The position numbers and the translations under genes were made by a program. From Ruminococcus sp. (GTDB taxonomy: Bacteria > Bacillota > Clostridia > Oscillospirales > Ruminococcaceae), in contig JAFVCV010000048.1 in NCBI GenBank assembly GCA_017478965.1, positions 1-51,906 of the forward strand: a stretch of DNA of 51,906 nt, written 5' to 3'. Positions 50,142-51,906 of this stretch are shown in pieces; within the stretch, counting starts at the first letter, position 1; each line of letters begins with the position of its first letter. The notes beneath the pieces were generated by a model that did no database searches, had not been told where the DNA came from, and saw only the letters and a list, made by a program, of their open reading frames with translations.

Positions 50142-51023
50142 ATGCTGGAGATACTTCGATCTACTCTGAATTCTATACTGGGCGTGTTGAAGACTATTCG
50201 CATAAACGATATAGTTGATATCATCATACTGTATTTTCTCATATATAACGGCATAAAGCTCATCAGGGAGACCAGGGCGCAGCAGCTCACAAAGGGCATC
50301 GCTGTTCTGGTGGCCTGCTATGCTTTAGCTTATCTGTTCAAGATAAATACTATGCTGTTTTTGCTGAAACTGTGCTTTCAGTGGGGTTTTCTTGCGCTCA
50401 TCATACTGTTCCAGCCGGAGCTGCGGCGAATGCTGGAGAAGGTCGGCCGGACCAGGATTGCAGAGCTGAGCTTTTTCAACAGCTCGGACCACGAGAGCGA
50501 GGAGGAGGTCTGGTCCAACGCCATAGAGGCCATCTGCGATGCGGCGCAGAGCCTTTCTTCAAGCAAGACAGGTGCGCTGATAATCTGTGAGAGGAAGACA
50601 AAGCTAGGCGAACAGATCGCCACGGGGACCATACTCAACTGCACCCCGTCCCCGGCCATTTTCGGGAACATATTCTATCCGAACACCCCGCTCCATTACG
50701 GTGCGGTGATAGTACGTGACGGCATAATACTTGCCGCCGGGTGTTTTCTGCCAAGGCCGCAGAAGGACGAGCTGATAAACAAGCAGTTAGGCTCCAGACA
50801 CAGAGCGGCTATCGGAATGAGCGAGAATTCGGACGCTCTTGTCATAGTTGTCTCAGAGGAGACAGGCTCCATATCAGTGGCCGAGAACGGCGAGCTTACC
50901 AGGGGCTATAACAGAGAGTCGCTGAAAAAGCTGCTGCTGACCGGGCTTTTGCCTGAAAAGGACACTAATTCCATTAAGGAAAATTCACTTGCAGGAAGGG
51001 TGATATCAAAATGGAAGAAGTAA
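50142..51023 (+). CDS. cdaA: Diadenylate cyclase CdaA (DacA) with Asp-to-Tyr change in the DGA motif
   Basis: A 293-aa membrane enzyme that makes c-di-AMP from two ATP in its family. Three N-terminal helices (about 22-88) are followed by a linker (FQPELRRMLEKVGR) and the DAC domain: GALIICERK, NTPLHYGAVIVRDG and LGSRHRAAIGMSE (R219-H220-R221). The family motif is LHDGAVI; here residue 186 is Tyr (codon TAC at 50697-50699), one base away from GAC. That Asp is the catalytic metal-site residue and its mutation to Asn is known to abolish activity in relatives, so this copy may be inactive. Weak ribosome site AAGGGTG. It overlaps cdaR by 13 bases, the usual order. Confidence 0.93.
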   Translation: MLEILRSTLNSILGVLKTIRINDIVDIIILYFLIYNGIKLIRETRAQQLTKGIAVLVACYALAYLFKINTMLFLLKLCFQWGFLALIILFQPELRRMLEKVGRTRIAELSFFNSSDHESEEEVWSNAIEAICDAAQSLSSSKTGALIICERKTKLGEQIATGTILNCTPSPAIFGNIFYPNTPLHYGAVIVRDGIILAAGCFLPRPQKDELINKQLGSRHRAAIGMSENSDALVIVVSEETGSISVAENGELTRGYNRESLKKLLLTGLLPEKDTNSIKENSLAGRVISKWKK

Positions 51024-51906
51024 ACGCTAACAACAAGGATAAAAAGGAGAACAAGGAACCGGGCAGGAAGGAAAAGACCGGGGACGCCATAAAAAGGCTC
51101 AAAAAGGGCGGGACAGACCTGAGTCTGAGGATACTGGCATTCACCATAGCGGTCATCGTCTGGTTCATTCTTTCCATCACACAGTACCCTACGGTGACAA
51201 AGACCATCAAGGACATAAGGGTCGAGTTCAATATGGCCGGCACAGCCGCAGAGGAGAAGGGGCTGGAGGCCCTTAATTACAAGGATATCACTGTAGACGT
51301 GGAGATAAAGGGCATGAACTATGAGATAGGCAACTATGACGCCAACGACCTTATCGCCACGGTCAATCTGGACTCGGTGACAAAAGAGGGCAAGTATATG
51401 CTGGACATCGACGTCAGGAGCGTACATACTACGGACAGATGCACGGTGGTGTCGGTAACGCCGGAGACCCATGAGGTGGAATTCGACAGGATAACACAGA
51501 AGACGCTTCAGGTCACTGCCGAGGCGCCGCTCATCACTGCGGAGGACGGCTATACTCTTAAAGACAAGACCGTTTCGCCGGCAGAAATAACGGTGGAGGG
51601 GCCTAAGAAGGACCTTGACAAGATAAGCAGCGTCTCTGCCAGGATATCTAAATCCAAGAAAATAAGCGAAGACACGGATATGGCAGCGGACGATCTGGTG
51701 TTTTACGATGAGGACGATGCCAAGGCAGACACCTCGAAGTTCACTGTCATCGGAAGCAGCGACTACACTGTGGAGTTCCAGGTATACAAGAAGAAGACCA
51801 TAAACCTCAACGTAGGCATCACCGGTGCGCCGCAGGATTTTGATATATCCAGCCTGCCTATGTCGCTGTCGGAGGACAGCATATCCGTTATCACGCCTCA
51901 TCTGGA
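51011..51906 (+). CDS. cdaR: CdaR (YbbR-domain) regulator of CdaA, 3' end cut by window
   Basis: 298 codons are visible. A Lys/Glu-rich cytosolic N terminus (1-38) is followed by one membrane helix (about 43-60, LAFTIAVIVWFILS) and external YbbR repeats (KTIKDIRVEFNMAG; TQKTLQVTAEAPLITAEDGY; SPAEITVEGPKKDLDKISSV; a third repeat begins KTINLNVGITG). CdaR binds CdaA and modulates its activity at the membrane. ATG 51011 with GGAAGGGTGA upstream, 13 bases inside cdaA. glmM usually follows in this operon but would lie outside the window. Confidence 0.92.
   Translation, partial: MEEVNANNKDKKENKEPGRKEKTGDAIKRLKKGGTDLSLRILAFTIAVIVWFILSITQYPTVTKTIKDIRVEFNMAGTAAEEKGLEALNYKDITVDVEIKGMNYEIGNYDANDLIATVNLDSVTKEGKYMLDIDVRSVHTTDRCTVVSVTPETHEVEFDRITQKTLQVTAEAPLITAEDGYTLKDKTVSPAEITVEGPKKDLDKISSVSARISKSKKISEDTDMAADDLVFYDEDDAKADTSKFTVIGSSDYTVEFQVYKKKTINLNVGITGAPQDFDISSLPMSLSEDSISVITPHL

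Noticed and set aside
1-51906. tRNA, rRNA, CRISPR arrays, insertion sequences, prophage or integrative element ends
   Set aside because: The intergenic gaps are short and were read by eye; none contains a cloverleaf, direct-repeat array, transposase or integrase. A tRNAscan or CRISPR search was not possible here.

Overview
The window is a gene-dense chromosomal segment of a low-to-mid GC Gram-positive anaerobe, most likely a Ruminococcus-like member of the Oscillospiraceae (Clostridia). This placement is inference. It rests on the gene set (MurT/GatD, HemZ-type radical SAM protein, Prp with a cleavable L27, CdaA/CdaR, Mini-RNase III, TM287/288-type ABC exporters, a CotH lipoprotein) and on codon use rich in AGG, ATA and CTG. 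I saw no rRNA, tRNA, CRISPR array, insertion sequence or prophage. Most genes are housekeeping and the accessory content is thin.

Layout. 1-7789 (minus): one operon running recJ, relA/spoT, MBL hydrolase, hemZ and rlmD-like (cut by the left edge), with short gaps or overlaps and one strong promoter. 7833-11637 (minus): a P-loop ATPase, a GtrA flippase, an alpha/beta esterase and a VanY-like protein lacking its zinc ligands. 11856-14952 (plus): AIM24 protein, metallophosphoesterase and P1 peptidase. 14994-19233 (minus): HtrA protease and a SERCA-type Ca2+ ATPase. 19349-21961 (plus): murT, gatD and a small unknown. 21966-30660 (minus): a heterodimeric ABC exporter, ppk, and glpK with an unknown membrane protein. 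30762-36856 (plus): Dabb protein, radA, rplU-prp-rpmA, a membrane protein, obg, mrnC and yebC. 36857-40012 (minus): a permuted papain-like hydrolase and leuC-unknown-leuD. 40155-47506 (plus): a small membrane protein, a structured RNA locus, cotH, an AraC regulator and a second ABC exporter pair. 47565-49952 (minus): VTT membrane protein and mgtE. 50043-51906 (plus): cdaA and cdaR (cut by the right edge).

Functional threads. Cell-envelope work is the recurring theme: MurT/GatD amidate lipid II, CdaA/CdaR link c-di-AMP to the wall, and HtrA, GtrA, the VanY-like protein and the papain-like hydrolase all belong at the envelope. Stress and nucleotide signalling is represented by RelA/SpoT, Ppk and CdaA. 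Ribosome maturation is grouped in rplU-prp-rpmA, obg and mrnC.

Most worth a second look: (1) a roughly 275-nt RNA at 40498-40773 with a consensus promoter, about seven local hairpins and an intrinsic terminator placed directly before the cotH ribosome binding site, which reads as a riboswitch-like leader or a free-standing ncRNA that I cannot assign to a known family; (2) a diadenylate cyclase whose catalytic Asp of the DGA motif is Tyr; (3) the VanY pseudoenzyme; (4) an 11-A run near the end of ppk, beyond which another frame encodes a more natural-looking tail; (5) an unknown gene between leuC and leuD.
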